From the NCBI GenBank assembly GCA_011033025.1, contig WFMF01000047.1, positions 682,001 through 746,000 of the forward strand: 64,000 nucleotides of DNA. Direction: 5' to 3'. Positions within the stretch are counted from its first letter, which is position 1. Every line of letters starts with the position of its first letter. The translations under genes and the position numbers were made by a program. Positions 35,544 through 47,339 of the stretch are shown in pieces. This stretch comes from Beroe forskalii. Its lineage: Eukaryota > Ctenophora > Nuda > Beroida > Beroidae. The notes below the pieces were generated by a model. It was given only the letters and a program-made list of their open reading frames with translations. It had not been told where the DNA came from and made no database searches.

Positions 35544-38500
35544 CCTGGCTACTCGAATATATATACTTATATACTTACTTATATACTTATAGCTGATAAT
35601 TTTGGACCAAATTTGAATCGCTGAGATCTCGAGAACCACAAATGGTAGAGCCTTGATCGAGGGCGCGTTTTTTTCAGAAAAAATGGGAGAATGTAATAGG
35701 CTATGTAGGAAGTTTCGCGGATCGATTTTTTTGGTGTTATGGCGTCATCAAAATCGATGAAATCACGATTTTTAGCGAAAAACGTAATTTTGGACCACTT
35801 TGAAGCACTGTATCTGAAAAGTTTTCTACCGCGTCATGATTTCCCGACTTATGTAGCATCTAGACCTCGAGATTTAGCCACTAAAGAAGTTTCATGGTGA
35901 TTGGTGAAAAAGTGAGGTCGTGGGAGGCCTCCAAAAATCGAGGATCCTTACTAGGCCAAAATATGGTGACTTTGAGCATCTATATCTCAGCTCACGAACA
36001 TTGCTCCATCTTTTTCAGGCGTATCAATGTTCTTTCTCAATCAAATATTAAGGGTAAAAAGTTTCAAGTTGTCCCGATTTAAGGGAAAGGTGTGGTGGCC
36101 CCTCAAAAACGTAAATTTGAGCCGCGCGAAAAAGTCGAAAATTTGGCTAAGTCCAATTTCAGGACGAATTCCATAAGTGCAGGGCTGTTGTGCTATACGA
36201 TAGTGACTGAAAAAACATTTCAACTTACTTGGTACTTGAATAGAACAAGAAATAGCCCATGGAAATGAAGTGCACGTGAGTTCACGCGGACGTTTTGTAG
36301 AAATTAGGCAAATTTGAAATTTGAGTCTTAAGACCGAATTTTCGACTTGATTTGATTGAAACAAGTCACAATGCAATAGACAAACATGATTCCAGGTCCA
36401 TATGACAAATTTTGCACGTGAATTCACGTGGAAGTTTTGTAGAAATTAGGGAAATTACTATTTCAACGATCTTAACAAATGATTTCTATTACGAATGCTT
36501 AATAACGTATGTTTAGATCATAATAACCTCTTACAATTAAAAAACGGCGCCCCTGTGACTCTGTGAGGGGGTTGCTATGACGACCGCTTGCGGTTTTGTC
36601 TGAGGTATAGATATAATAATAGTATCATGATAATTGGGACCAATCTTGAAACGATGAGATCTCAAGTTCCACAAATGGTAAAGACATGATCAAGGTCAGG
36701 TTTTGTTGATCTAAGATGGACGATTGTAATAGGCTATAAGAGAAGTTCTGGTGACGTCATTTTTACGTCACTATGACGTCATCAACTTAGCGAAATTTTA
36801 TTGCTTTTTTGCAAAAATAGGCCATTTTCGAGCGCATTTTTCACCAAGAAGGAAAGGAGATAGCTAAAAATGTTAAAAAATCGTTAGTTGGAAATTTCAA
36901 GAGCTTTCAGAAAATAATATGGATCATTGGGCTATCTCGATTTTTCATCGAGATATACGCGATTTTCTAAGGTACGGTGAAAAATTGATTTCCAAATTAT
37001 AGGACAAAACTTAAACGAGTGAGATGTCATGAACTGCGACTTAACTTGAGATGAGACCGGTCAAAGTACCTATGTTGTACTAAGGCGGAATTGTCTTATA
37101 GGCTACATGGGAAGTTGGTTTGAGCCTATTTGGGTGCTGTGATGACGTCATCAAAATCGCGTAAAACCACTAAAATAACGTATTTTGCGATAGAACGCTA
37201 TTTTGCGCTACTTTGGACATCTCCAACTCAAAGAGTTTTCATCGGAATGTGTTTTGCTTTGATATGCTGCTTTTAGACCTTAAGATTTAGCAATAAAACG
37301 AGTTTCAGGTCGATCAGTCGAAGATTGTTGTCGTGAGAGGCTTCTAAATATTGAAGTGCAAATTGATTGAAATTACGTTTATGACAAAAATTTGTTATGT
37401 AGTCCTATTCTGTGATACGATGGTCAACTGATAATTATTTTTCCATGTCTCACAGTGAATAGGGAACGGAAATATACGATGAACTAGTGGAGCACGTGAG
37501 TTCACGCGGACGTTTTGTAGAAATTAAGGGATTTGAAGAAATTGATATTTACACGGGAGATTCGACTTGATTATGTTGAAATGAGTTTAAATACGACTAA
37601 TGCACGTGAAATTAGATCTGGTTGCTATATTTCAGCACGTGAGTACACACGGACGTTTTGTAGAAATTTTTTGGATAGGATTGATTGAAATTATGTTTAT
37701 GACAAAAATTTGTACTGTCGTCCTATTCTGTGATACGATGGTGAACTGATCATGGTTTCTCTATGTCTCGCAGTGAATAGGGATGGGAAATATACGATGG
37801 ACTAGTGAAGCACGTGAGTTCACGCGGACGTTTTGTAGAAATTAGGGGATTTGAAGAAATTGATATTTACACGGGATTTTCGACTTGGTTACGTTGAAAT
37901 GAGTTCAAATACGACCCCAGATCGATATCATTGTTAATTGGTCGTCCCCAAAAATTTCGAAGGATGTCCTAATTGAATTAACTTTCATTAATTAGCAAAA
38001 ATTTTTATCTACATAATGTACCGTACAGTGCGAAAAAAGGCGACGTGTAAAGTAACAAATTTAAGCTTTGATGTACAATGGTAGCAATGGCTCCACAGTC
38101 CACTTCAGTCAAAATGAACGAATTGTGGCCTATCATGATAAAATTTGATCTCATAATGCGCCATATGATTTATGAATATGGTTTGAAATTATCACAATTA
38201 TTTTAAGGTGCTGATCCTCATCATAGCCTTTCGCATTTACCCTCAAGTTCCATAGGAAATTATTCATTGCGGTTGAATACTACATGGCATTATTATGATA
38301 CACCAAGCTTGATATCCACCAAGGATTAATATGCCCACAGATCATAAGTCGGCGGTTAAAATGTCGTAATTATCATAGAACTATGTGTTGAGTTGATGAC
38401 GTTGAACCTCCACTTTTTCGCAACGAGGTGAGAAGAGGACAACATCAAATTCGATTAATTAAAGACATCCTCCGATTCCAAAAATCATTAATATCATAGC

Positions 38501-38969
38501 TTTAGGTATGGAAAGTTAGGAACGGCGCGATACCGCGGGGGTAACGCTAGACTTATTGTCGGGAGCCTCAAGTATAGAACACAAGAGAGGAAATTAGAGG
38601 ACTACATCATATTCAGTGGCATATTATGCCTTACCGTAATCAGTGCATCAAGCTCTAAAAATAACACCATGTTATGAGATATGGGAACGGGAGGAAATAG
38701 AATGACATCAATAGTGTAGAATTTTCCAGAGAGCGAAAGTGAGTTTTTAGAATTTCTTCTGTAAATGATAAAAACAAAATGACATAAAATTCTGTGAGAT
38801 TTTGTCGTCCCCATTTAGACCTTCGTTCCCAATGATATCGATCAGGGAATACGACTAAAGCACGTGAAATTAGACCTGGTTACTATATTTCGGCACGCGA
38901 GTTCACGTGGACGATTTGTAGAAATTAAGAAATATATCAATTCTAGTAATTCCAAGTTAGAATAATGTA

Positions 38970-39090
38970 ATTTTGGGCTTTGTAAGGGTGAGTTACGTGG
39001 GTTAGACTTGCGTGTGGGCAAGTAACGTGGGTTTGGACTACGTGAGGGCAAGTTATGTGTGTCCCAACTGCCTTTGGGCAAATAACATGG
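38970..39090. repeat. ~35-bp degenerate tandem repeat
   Basis: Four units of the type GGGCAAGTAACGTGGGTTTG-ACT. The minus-strand frame across it (38842-39219) is a by-product. Confidence 0.55.
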
Positions 39091-39119
39091 GTTCAAACTA
39101 CATACACCTGTCACGATAT

Positions 39120-39265
39120 CACCACCAAAACCGTTGGACGGTTGGTCTAGTAACCCCCCCGCGGGTTTGGATGTGACAACGGAACCTGAAAAGAGACAAA
39201 ATGGGCTGATCAAATCCAAACCAGCGGGGGGTTACTAGACCAACCGTCCAACGGTTTTGGTGGTG
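39120..39265. mobile_element. 146-bp hairpin MITE
   Basis: Arms of about 53 bp starting CACCACCAAAACCGTTGGAC match with only one or two differences around a ~40-bp loop. It sits between the tandem repeat and a (TAA)n stretch, so a target duplication cannot be read. Confidence 0.7.
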
Positions 39266-39279
39266 TAATAATAATAATA

Positions 39280-40012
39280 AGAGCTGATAATTCGGGACCC
39301 AACTTATGAAGCCGAGATCTCAAGAACGGGAAATGGTAGAGCCATGATCGAGGTCAGGTTTTGTTGATCTAAGATGGGAAAATGTTATAGGCTATAAGAG
39401 AAGTTCTGGTGACGTCATTTTCACGTCACTATGACGTCATCAACTTAGCAAAATTTTCTAATTCGAGTGCATTTTTCACCGAGAAGGAATGAAGATAGCT
39501 CGGAAATGTTGAAAAATCGTTAGTTGGAAATTTAAAGAGCTTTCAGAAAATCATACGGATCATTGGGCTATCTCGATTTTTCATCGAGATATACGCGATT
39601 TTCTAAGGTACGGTGAAAAATCGATTTCTAAATTGTAGGACAAAACTTAAACGAGTGAGATGTCAAGAACTGCGACTTATCTTAAGCTGAGACCGGTCAA
39701 ACTATGTTGTACTAAGGTGTAATTGTGTGATAGGCTATATGGGAAGTTGGTTTGAGCCTATTTGGGTGCTGTGATGACGTCATCAAAATCGCGTAAAACC
39801 ACTAAAATAGCGTATTTTGCGATAGAACACTATTTTGCGCTACTTTGGACATCTCTAACTCAAAGAGTTTTTATCGGATTATGTTTTACTTTGATTTGCT
39901 GCTTTTAAACCTTGAGATTTAGCTATAAAACGAGTTTCGGGGCGATCGGTCAAAGATTGTTGTCGTGGGAGGCTTCTAAAAATTGAACTGCAAATTGATT
40001 GAAATTACGTTT
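39280..40012. repeat. Further CRE-rich ~1-kb repeat unit, cut by the retroelement
   Basis: Matches 36630-37380 over its length, with CREs at 39410, 39432 and 39775. Similarity ends at GAAATTACGTTTATG (about 40012), where the retroelement sequence begins. Confidence 0.7.
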
Positions 40013-40095
40013 ATGCTTTTATTGTATTTGAATTAGCAACCTTTTCTTTTGGCTCAGTATCGCATGTAGCCTTACCTTCAGTATGCTTATCAAAA

Positions 40096-41812
40096 TCACA
40101 AGATTGGTGTTCGTGTAGGTATTACGTCATCACTTTCCTGTCGTACATGTTGGTCTACATAGCTGTCATATAACTTATCATCTGTTCTCGGTAAGCGGGA
40201 CAGACAGTCAGCAATATTTTTCGGACCTTCAATATATTTAACAGTAAATTGAAATTGTGATAAATCGTGAAACCATCTCCATAAGGAACCTTGCATCAAC
40301 TTGGAGTTTCTCCAATGTAGTAATGGTTTATGATCAACATGTATAATAAAATGCTGATTCAGTAATAGAACTCTGTACTTCTCACAGTATACTTTCATAC
40401 TATATAACTCTTTTTGAAAAGTACTCCAACGCTGCTGAGTTGGGGTTAACAAATTACTAGCAAACGCAACAGGATGTAGGAACCCATCATCCCCTTCCTG
40501 AGATAACACAGCTCCTATTGAGTAATCACTAGCGTCCGTTTTCAATACGAACTCCTTAGTAAGGTCAGGGAATTTTAAAACGACATTTTCAGATATTTTT
40601 GCCTTCAGTGTTTTAAATGCTTCTTCTTGTTCCGTACCCCAGACAAATTTTTCATTTTGTTTGAGTAAATTTGTCATAGGTTTACAAACAAGCGCAAAGT
40701 CCTTAATAAATTTTCTGTAGAATCCAGCCATAGAAACAAAACTTTTAATTTGTTTCTTATTTAGTGGCCTACTCATTTTCAGTAACCCATCACATTTGTT
40801 TGGGTCCATTTCTAAGCCTCTATGAGATAAAATAAAACCAAGAAATGATATTTTAAGCATGAAAAGTCGCGTTTTCTCTGGTTTTAGCTTTAAATTTACA
40901 GATCTCAGACGAGTAAAAATTATATCTATGTTATTAAAAGCATCAAGAAAAGAACGTGCCGCTGACGCTAAGTCGTCTAAGTATTGGGCACATTTAGTGT
41001 TCTTTAATCCAAGCATAACTTTTTCAATTTCTTGTTGGAAACTCCCTGGACTAGATGTTAATCCGAGTGGAACTCGTGCGTATTGAAAAGTACAAACTGA
41101 TGGAATAGAACACGAGGTAACAGGTTTACTATCCTCGTGTAAGGGCTGTTGCCAATAACCCATGGAGAGATCCATTTTACTGAAGTATGTACAGCCTTCC
41201 CACATTGTAGTGAGGGACTCGATATCAGGTAAAGGTTGAAACGATCTCTGAACATGAGCATTTATCAATCGCAAATCACTAATCAGACGATACTTTGCGT
41301 TACCACCTTTAGCATGACGTTTGACCTGAATGAATGCTGGGCTGTGATAAGGGCTATTGGAAGGTTCAATAATTCCTAACGACATTAATTTATTGCAGAG
41401 TTTCTCTGCATGAGGCCTTAATTTCATAGGAATTGGCCTGAAAGGGGCTCTAATTGGAACTTGGGTGTCAAGAATAATTTTATGAGGTGCAAGTTTTGCA
41501 GCTGGCAAATAGTCTTCAGTTAAAGCAAATACTTCTCTATGTTTAAGAATAAGTTGCTTAACTTGACGCATTTGCTCATCAGACAGGTGAGTAAGTGATT
41601 TTAAAACAAGTTTTTCGAATAATAATTCATCTTTTTCATCCTGTGACATGTTACTGATATCATGTTTAACATCGCACTCTTCAGCAGTTACGTTTACAGA
41701 CACATTGGTTATACATTCTACTTTACCTAACGTTTGATTTCTAAAAATTCGCACAGGAAAATCATTATTATTAATCAATTGCACGTGTGACTTGCCTTTT
41801 GTAACATTCAAC
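40096..41812 (-). pseudogene. pol: Reverse transcriptase-RNase H of Ty3/gypsy Pol
   Basis: About 570 residues open on the minus strand, beginning inside the pol linker (PLNVTKGKS) because a transposon sits upstream. The RT palm includes FSKMDLSMGYWQQPLHEDS, the FQYARVPLGLTSSPGSFQ region and the catalytic box CAQYLDDLASA. The thumb/connection follows (FLGFILSHRGLEMDPNK). The RNase H-like domain begins near FVLKTDASDYSIGAVLSQEG and contains STFQKELYSMKVYCEKYR and HVDHKPLLHW. The frame stops at 40096; a shifted frame continues about 20 codons and then the element is lost, so the zinc-binding and catalytic parts of integrase are absent. This is the best-preserved part of the element. Its amino terminus is set by the insertion and not by a true start. 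Confidence 0.9.
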
Positions 41813-42699
41813 GGTAAAAGTGTCACAAGAGTTGTGATTTTTGTCCAATGGATCCATTGGATCCATCATGTCCAATGGACATGTCCAATGGACGTCCATT
41901 GGACATCCAATGGACATCCATTGAACATGATGTCCATCGGTAAAAATGTCCAATGGTGTTCAATGGATCCAATGGACCCATTGGATCCATTTTTGATGTT
42001 CAATGGACATGTTCAATGGATGCAATGGATGTTCAATGGATCCATCTGAGTGGATCCAATGGACACAATCACCAAACATGGTTTGGTAGATGGACATCAG
42101 ACTGGTATTTTTGTTCATTAGATCCATTGTGTCCATTGGATCCAATGGATCCATTGTGTCCATTGAACACCATTGGACATGTCCATTGGATCCATTGGAT
42201 CCATTGCACATTGTGTCCATCGGATCCAATGGATCCATTTTGTCCATTGGACAAAATGGATCCATTGGACACAATGGATCCAATGGACACAATGTTCAAT
42301 GGATCCAATGGATCCAATGGATCCAATGGACATGTCCAATGGTGTTCAATGGACACAATGGATCCATTGGATCCAATGGACACAATGGATCCAATGAACA
42401 AAAATACCAGTCTGATGTCCATCTACCAAACCATGTTTGGTGATTGTGTCCATTGGATCCACTCAGATGGATCCATTGAACATCCATTGGATCCATTGAA
42501 CATGTCCATTGAACATCAAAAATGGATCCAATGGATCCATTGGATCCATTGAACACCATTGGACAGTTTTACCGATGGACATCATGTTCAATGGATGTCC
42601 ATTGGATGTCCAATGGACGTCCATTGGACATGTCCATCGGACATGATGGATCCAATGGATCCATTGGACAAAAATCACAACTCTTGTGACACTTTTACC
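41813..42699. mobile_element. 887-bp repeat-armed foldback with 8-bp duplication (hAT-like)
   Basis: Starts GGTAAAAGTGTCACAAGAG and ends with the exact reverse complement; flanked by CATTCAAC at 41805-41812 and 42700-42707. Nearly the whole length is two arms built from GGATCCATTGG and GTCCATTGGACAT words, with a few bp of spacer around 42250. It splits the pol frame of the retroelement. An 8-bp duplication is typical of hAT transposons. Six-frame ORFs here (Asp/Pro/Ile/Trp repeats on both strands) are artefacts. Confidence 0.85.
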
Positions 42700-42707
42700 C
42701 ATTCAAC

Positions 42708-43073
42708 AAGCCCGTTTCAGATTGTATCTGATACTTTTTATCTAGCAACCTGTCACATGGGTCAAAAACACCAGAAAATGTACAGTATTTATTATTCTTA
42801 CAATCTTAGATTTAGTACAGCGAATTTTACACGCGACATTATTTGCAATTGTACGTGCAGGAATATTTATAGTTTTAGACAAGCATGCTTTGTAGGCTAT
42901 CTTTTTATCACGTACTCTCATGAGAGGCACTGTCAAATTGTCTATTTGACAGGTTAGGTTGGCAAAATTCAAAATAACCTCATTTTCCATACAAAAATCT
43001 ACTCCTAAGAGAAGATTTTCTTGCAAATTGTCAACTACTAAAGCATTGAGTTTTAACTCCTTGTCAGCTATTT
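42708..43073 (-). pseudogene. Pol linker between protease and RT
   Basis: Minus-strand frame with NLLLGVDFCMENEVILNFAN and NIPARTIANNVACKI, the usual gypsy stretch after the protease. It is out of frame with the protease (indel near 43073) and shifts again near 42785, after which a Leu-rich end runs into the inserted element at 42700. Confidence 0.7.
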
Positions 43074-43354
43074 TAAGATTTTAATGTCGGTTTCTAACAC
43101 ACCCTGGACATGTAAAGGAGAACCTTCGGCCCCTACTAATTTACCATTATATGCAGGTAGCTTGCCACATAAATGTTGTGGTACTAAACTTGCAGATATC
43201 AGGGATAAATTCGATCCAGTATCTGCTAAGGCATACTGGTAATTATCAAATACTTGGACTTTTAAGTACGACTTATTGCCATTACATTTACGTGAGGGTT
43301 TCATCTCAACTTTACGGACTGCTGTATCCCCCTCTACTGCGCCCGAAATGGGTT
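43068..43354 (-). pseudogene. Aspartic protease of Ty3/gypsy Pol
   Basis: The frame follows Gag in the -1 frame and contains the catalytic signature YALADTGSNLSLIS, then a hydrophobic strand (GKLVGAEGSPLHVQG). The length from the frameshift site to the break is about 95 residues, close to a complete retroviral-type protease. The frame ends prematurely at 43068 by a 1-bp change; the linker continues in another frame. Confidence 0.75.
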
Positions 43355-43760
43355 TTTTGAGTTTGGCTTATGCTGAGCAACATTAGTCTGCTGCGCTTGT
43401 ACATAACCTGGCATTAGATGTGGATTTAAATGGAAACATGTAGCTGCCACATGACCTCTTTTAGAACAATATGTGCAGTACGGACGCTGTGGCCGTGCAG
43501 TTTTGTTGCCATTATTCCTTAGTGACCTACATTCTGGCTTATAGTGGCCAAATTTGCCACAGTTATAGCATTGGACATTTGTACGATCAGTATTTTTAGT
43601 GTTATTACGAGCATTGGCACCTTCACTCATAAGTGGTTGAGACACAGCAGTTTGTGGGTTCATTTGCAATGGTAATGCAGTGACTGGCATTTGGTAATGC
43701 AATGGCTGTGTAGCATGATTATACACAATTCCTGCTTGATGTGATTGCGTATTTGAGTAT
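43334..43760 (-). pseudogene. Gag nucleocapsid part with two CCHC zinc knuckles
   Basis: Contains CYNCGKFGHYKPEC and, after a basic spacer, CTYCSKRGHVAATC, two CX2CX4HX4C knuckles. A Gln/Asn-rich region precedes them. It is in a different frame from the N-terminal Gag, with one indel near 43755. Confidence 0.85.
43352..43358 (-). promoter_or_regulatory. Probable -1 ribosomal frameshift heptamer (A AAA AAC)
   Basis: In the Gag frame the minus strand reads TCA AAA AAC, so the heptamer is in the correct register, 16-21 nt before the Gag stop at 43334-43336. Slipping by -1 enters the protease frame directly (CCC ATT TCG). A short complementary pair (CGGGCGCAG/CTGC and CGG/CCG around the stop) could form a weak stem downstream. 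Function is inference. Confidence 0.55.
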
Positions 43761-44535
43761 TTGGTGTATTACTAAGTTGTGATTGCTGTTGTTGTACATT
43801 TGAAATGGCATGAAGCATGTGTGGTGCTTGTTGAGAGTGAGACTGTACATTTGGCGTCATGTCGAGTTCCTGAGTTTTATTTACAATTTCATTCGCTTGC
43901 ATGCAGTTTGAACATTGTGTATGACTTACATTGTAAACCTTTTCCAGAGGCAAAGATGAAGTGCCTTCCCGTTTTATATAGCGACGGGTTTGGAGTGCCT
44001 TGAAATACTGGGTTGCAAAGTTTAGAGCATTTGTCAGATTGTCAAAATTCTGTTCCAACAGTTTGATACCAAGCTCATCATTCTTAATACCCATCAGGAA
44101 GCTTTGTATCAATTGCCTATTCTGACGAATATTGGCATCATTTGGAAAGGCTTCCAAGGCAATTTTCTCCAGAGCAGATGCATACTGCTCAATAGATTCA
44201 TTGTCTTCCTGTTTTCTAAATCTTAACATGAATTCAGCCGGTATTCTCTCACCTTGGCGGTTTTTGATAGCTTCTGATATCAACAGGATAGTAGCGTTGT
44301 CAAAGAACGCATTTCTTTGAGCTGGTGTTAGAGTAAGGCTTTCGACTACACTGAAACTCTCCTCATCCATGAAACTCATGAATGTTTGATACATATTGTT
44401 TGGCTGCACATTAACTAGTTCTGCATAATTACGAAATTGTTTTAGCCAAGAATTGAAATTATTTTTCAATTTAAATATTTCAGGAGCTTTAGCTATGATT
44501 CCAATGCGATTACCTTGTGCTTGCTGATCGGCCAT
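43745..44535 (-). pseudogene. gag: Gag N-terminal/capsid part
   Basis: Starts MADQQAQGNRIGIIAKAPEI at 44535. The capsid-like helical segment carries FNSWLKQFRNYAELVNV, FSVVESLTLTPAQRNAF, FMLRFRKQEDNESIEQYASA and LIQSFLMGIKNDELGIKLLE, the pattern of metazoan gypsy Gag (retrotrans_gag). About 263 residues are collinear with the family, then the frame shifts near 43755 and the annotated stop at 43660 is out of register with the zinc knuckles. The leader ends directly before this ATG, so the start is well supported. Confidence 0.8.
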
Positions 44536-44790
44536 TTTAACGTTGATTCAACGTTTTGCAACTCAGTTAACCTGGTTATCGTCAGGTTTCAATTATAATC
44601 AGGATCTGGAATTTCGTCAGATCTGGCTCAGCTTCTGAGTGTTGCTACAGGCTTATGGGCTAAATGTCAAAATTTCTACTTTTCTAAATTATATCTGGAT
44701 AACGTCAGATATAAATGTCAAAACTATATCTGGATAACGTCAGATATAAATGTTAACAGCAAGACAAAATGGACTACCGTTCGCGCCAAA
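44536..44790 (-). promoter_or_regulatory. Retroelement 5' leader with primer-site candidate and repeated GTCAGAT hairpins
   Basis: Minus strand next to the presumed LTR end (..CGTAACA) reads TTTGGCGCGAACGGTAGTCC; TGGCGCGAACGG is a candidate primer-binding site for a tRNA ending ..CGCGCCA-like. Between it and gag, ATCTGACGTTATCCAGAT (an imperfect palindrome) occurs twice in a 34-bp repeat (44680-44755) with a weaker third version near 44605. These could be packaging or transcription sites. Confidence 0.4.
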
Positions 44791-45599
44791 TGTTACGTAG
44801 GTTACTTTTACTAAATGAGACTCTCTTCTAAAAAGGCCGAATCTAAGATATAATGAGATAATCCAAAAGTATAGTTATAATCCAAAAACTGAACTAAACG
44901 AAAAATAGAAAAACTATACTCTAATCCACGCAACGCGTGATATACGAAATAGCGGCTAAAAATGGGTGGACTCAACTCCGCGGCGGACCCGCTGCGGACC
45001 CGGTGGACCCGCTGCGGGTCCGCCGCGGACTCCACTAAAGTCCACCAGGAAAATTTTTTGGTGGACTTTGGTGGACCCGCAGCGGACTTTTCGAAACTCC
45101 GCCGCGGAGTGGTGGGTCCGCTGCGGGTCCGCTCGGGCTCCGCCGCGCACTGGTGGACAGTCCACCGAAAAAGTCCACCTAAAAAGTCCACCAGGGAAAA
45201 AGTCCGCCGTGGAATGGAGTCCACCGTGGAGTTTTTGTCCACCGAAGGACTCCACCAGCGGACTCCACCAGCGGACTTTGGTCCACCAGCGGAGTCCACA
45301 GGTGGAGTCCACCAGCGGAGTCCACCGGTGGACAAAAACTCCACCAGCGGAGTCCACAGGTGGAGTCCACCAGCGGAGTCCACCGGTGGACAAAAACTCC
45401 ACCAGCGGAGTCCTCTCGCGGACTCCACCGGACGAGTCCGACTCCACTTTTGATCTGATTGGAATTTTTTGATGCGGTAAAAAGTATTCAATCAATATGA
45501 ATTTAACATGTGCTTAAAAATAGCGAACGAGGTGCTGCGTAACAGCGCCAAGTGAGTTGTGTATTTGAAGGCCCAACGGGCCTGCTAGTCTTTATCTTA

Positions 45600-46300
45600 A
45601 ACTAGAAAGGCCCGTTGGGCCTGCTAGATAATACAGGACCAAATAATAAGCCCTCAAAAAGTTTATGAAGGAGCAGAATTTACCATTATTCGTTGGTTAC
45701 TTTTAGTCATGCTGGACCGTGCAAGTTTTGATCATTATAATTTGCTTTTATGATGAATTTAAATCTGAAAATTAAAACCGATGATCGTACTCATACTGAA
45801 CGTTGAATCAAAGCATTGATTTACGCCAAGAGCAGTATTCAATATCGCAATGAGCTATGCCCAAATTCGATTCAGTTTGATTTTGATTTTGTTCAATCTT
45901 AAACTGCTGTAAATTCACATTTTCCGTTACCATCAACTAGCATTGATTTAAATCGACCGACGTCTGTCACAAATATTTGGAGAGATGCTAACGGAAATAG
46001 CCTCCACGATGCCATCCATACCCGTTCTCTATTTTCAGATCTTGAATTTCAAATGAAAAACAGTAAACACGTCGTTCTTTCAGACGCTAAACCGCAGCAA
46101 TATACAACGTATCAGAAAGCACTCGCATAGAACTGATCATAATCTGCACGTGCAGAATATCTGTATCCATAGCAACGGCGCGACTTAGCCCAGCTTAGCC
46201 TTCGTTTCTCTTGATATTTTCTTGGCAAGCTCAGATTTAATTGTATACGGAAGCACAGACAAACATTATTCACGTGTGACTTTACTTTATATATAAGATT
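45600..46300. repeat. Dispersed ~700-bp unit (as 2291-2995)
   Basis: From ACTAGAAAGGCCCGTTGGGC to CACGTGTGACTTTACTTTATATATAAG, closely matching the second unit of the 5-kb repeat, including CACGTG and CCATAGCAAC at 46147-46176. Confidence 0.8.
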
Positions 46301-46319
46301 TGGTAAGAGTATGGATTTT

Positions 46320-46535
46320 GTGTCGGCGTGTGTGTGGATTATTGTGTCGGCATCATGGATAAGAATGGGGAAACCGTGTGTATGGGCACTGCGTCGGCGT
46401 GTGTGTGGATTTTGTGTCAGCGTGTGTATGGGTCATTGTGTCGGCATCATAGATTAGAATGGGAAAACCATGTGTATGGGCACTGTGTCGATGTGTGTAT
46501 GGATTTGTGTCGGTATGCACGTGCAGATAGTGGGA
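46320..46535. repeat. ~108-bp tandem duplication (GTGTCGGCGTGTGTGTGGAT)
   Basis: Two units with TGTGTATGGGCACTG and GGCATCAT..AGAATGGG; then a truncated third. Frames on both strands are incidental. Confidence 0.75.
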
Positions 46536-47339
46536 AATGCTTGCGTTGCTATGGTAATATGAGAAGGGTGTGAATTTCATTTCTGGCTTTGTTGATTTTG
46601 TTGCGCTACTCCACTGAACAACTTTGGTTCTGATTCGAATTTTTCGATGCGGTAAACAGTTTTTTTTTTAATTAATTTGAACTGTTTAGGTTCTAAATTG
46701 GCGAGTGTGATGCTGCGTAGCAGCGCCGAACGGGCCTGCTAGTAATTAATAAATTGAGAAATTGGAACAAAATTTGTACATAAACTGAGCGGAGTCCATT
46801 GGAGGACTCCACCGGCGGAATCCACTGGCGGAGTCGAGTCCACTGGCGGAGTCGAGTCCACTGGCGGAGTCGAGTCCACTGGTGGAGTGGAGTCCACCAG
46901 TGGACTCCACTGGTGGAGTCCGCCAGTGGACTCGACTCCGCCAGTGGACTCCGCCGGTGGAGTCCACTGACTCCGCGGCGGACTAACCTCCACAATTATT
47001 TTTTCCCTGGTGGACTTTTTTGGTGGACTTTTTCGGTGGACAGGGACTGTCCACCAGTGCGCGGCGGAGCCCGAGCGGACCCGCAGCGGACCCACCACTC
47101 CGCGGCGGAGTTTCGAAAAGTCCGCTGCGGGTCCACCAAAGTCCACCAAAAAATTTTCCTGGTGGACTTTAGTGGAGTCCGCGGCGGACCCGCAGCGGGT
47201 CCACCGGGTCCGCAGCGGGTCCGCCGCGGAGTTGAGTCCACCCATTTTTTAGCCGAAATAGCTTATCACGTGACTCCTACTACTGCGACTACTAAATGAG
47301 TAAAATAAAATATACTAGTATATAAATAAAAAATAACCT

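Larger units (their letters stand above)
35592..39285. repeat. Diverged ~1-kb repeats rich in CRE and E-box words
   Basis: Units start with GCTGATAATTTTGGACC (35592) or a variant (36630, 39280) and share ATGGTAGAGCC..TGATCGAGG, ..GACGTCATCAAAATCG.., GTTGTCGTGRGAGGCTTCTA and TGAAATTACGTTTATG. Consensus CREs (TGACGTCA) are at 36762, 36774 and 37143. CACGTGAGTTCACGCGGACG or close variants start at 36273, 36415, 37493, 37636, 37811 and 38894, each followed by TTTTGTAGAAATT or a close variant. No coding frame is supportable. Confidence 0.65.
44953..47255. mobile_element. 2.3-kb repeat-armed foldback (CCGCGGAGTCC words)
   Basis: Ends CGGCTAAAAATGGGTGGACT and its reverse complement, with arms of ~480 bp (44953-45440) and ~460 bp (46790-47255) built from GGTGGACTCC and CCGCGGACCC words. 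Flanked by AAATAG on both sides (CGAAATAG if two bases of the repeat are given to the duplication). The centre holds a dispersed repeat unit and a 108-bp tandem repeat. The many long frames in the arms on both strands (44811-45495, 46693-47299) are by-products of the simple words. Confidence 0.75.
40022..47335 (-). mobile_element. Ty3/gypsy LTR retrotransposon, truncated and interrupted
   Basis: Read on the minus strand: LTR remnant, primer-site candidate, 5' leader, Gag with two zinc knuckles, protease, reverse transcriptase, RNase H. Integrase and the 3' LTR are missing, cut at about 40022 by a junction with the CRE-rich repeat. At least four frame breaks and two inserted elements (41813-42699 and 44953-47255) show it is dead. 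The order protease - RT - RNase H agrees with the Ty3/gypsy layout. The left-hand LTR appears to continue beyond the second insertion, at about 47256-47335. Confidence 0.8.

Noticed and set aside
41953-42552. 199-residue Asp/Pro/Ile repeat frame
   Set aside because: It lies wholly inside the GGATCCATTGGACA foldback and mirrors an equivalent frame on the other strand.
44811-45495. 226- and 179-residue frames in the CCGCGG arm
   Set aside because: Same cause: simple-word arms with open frames on both strands.
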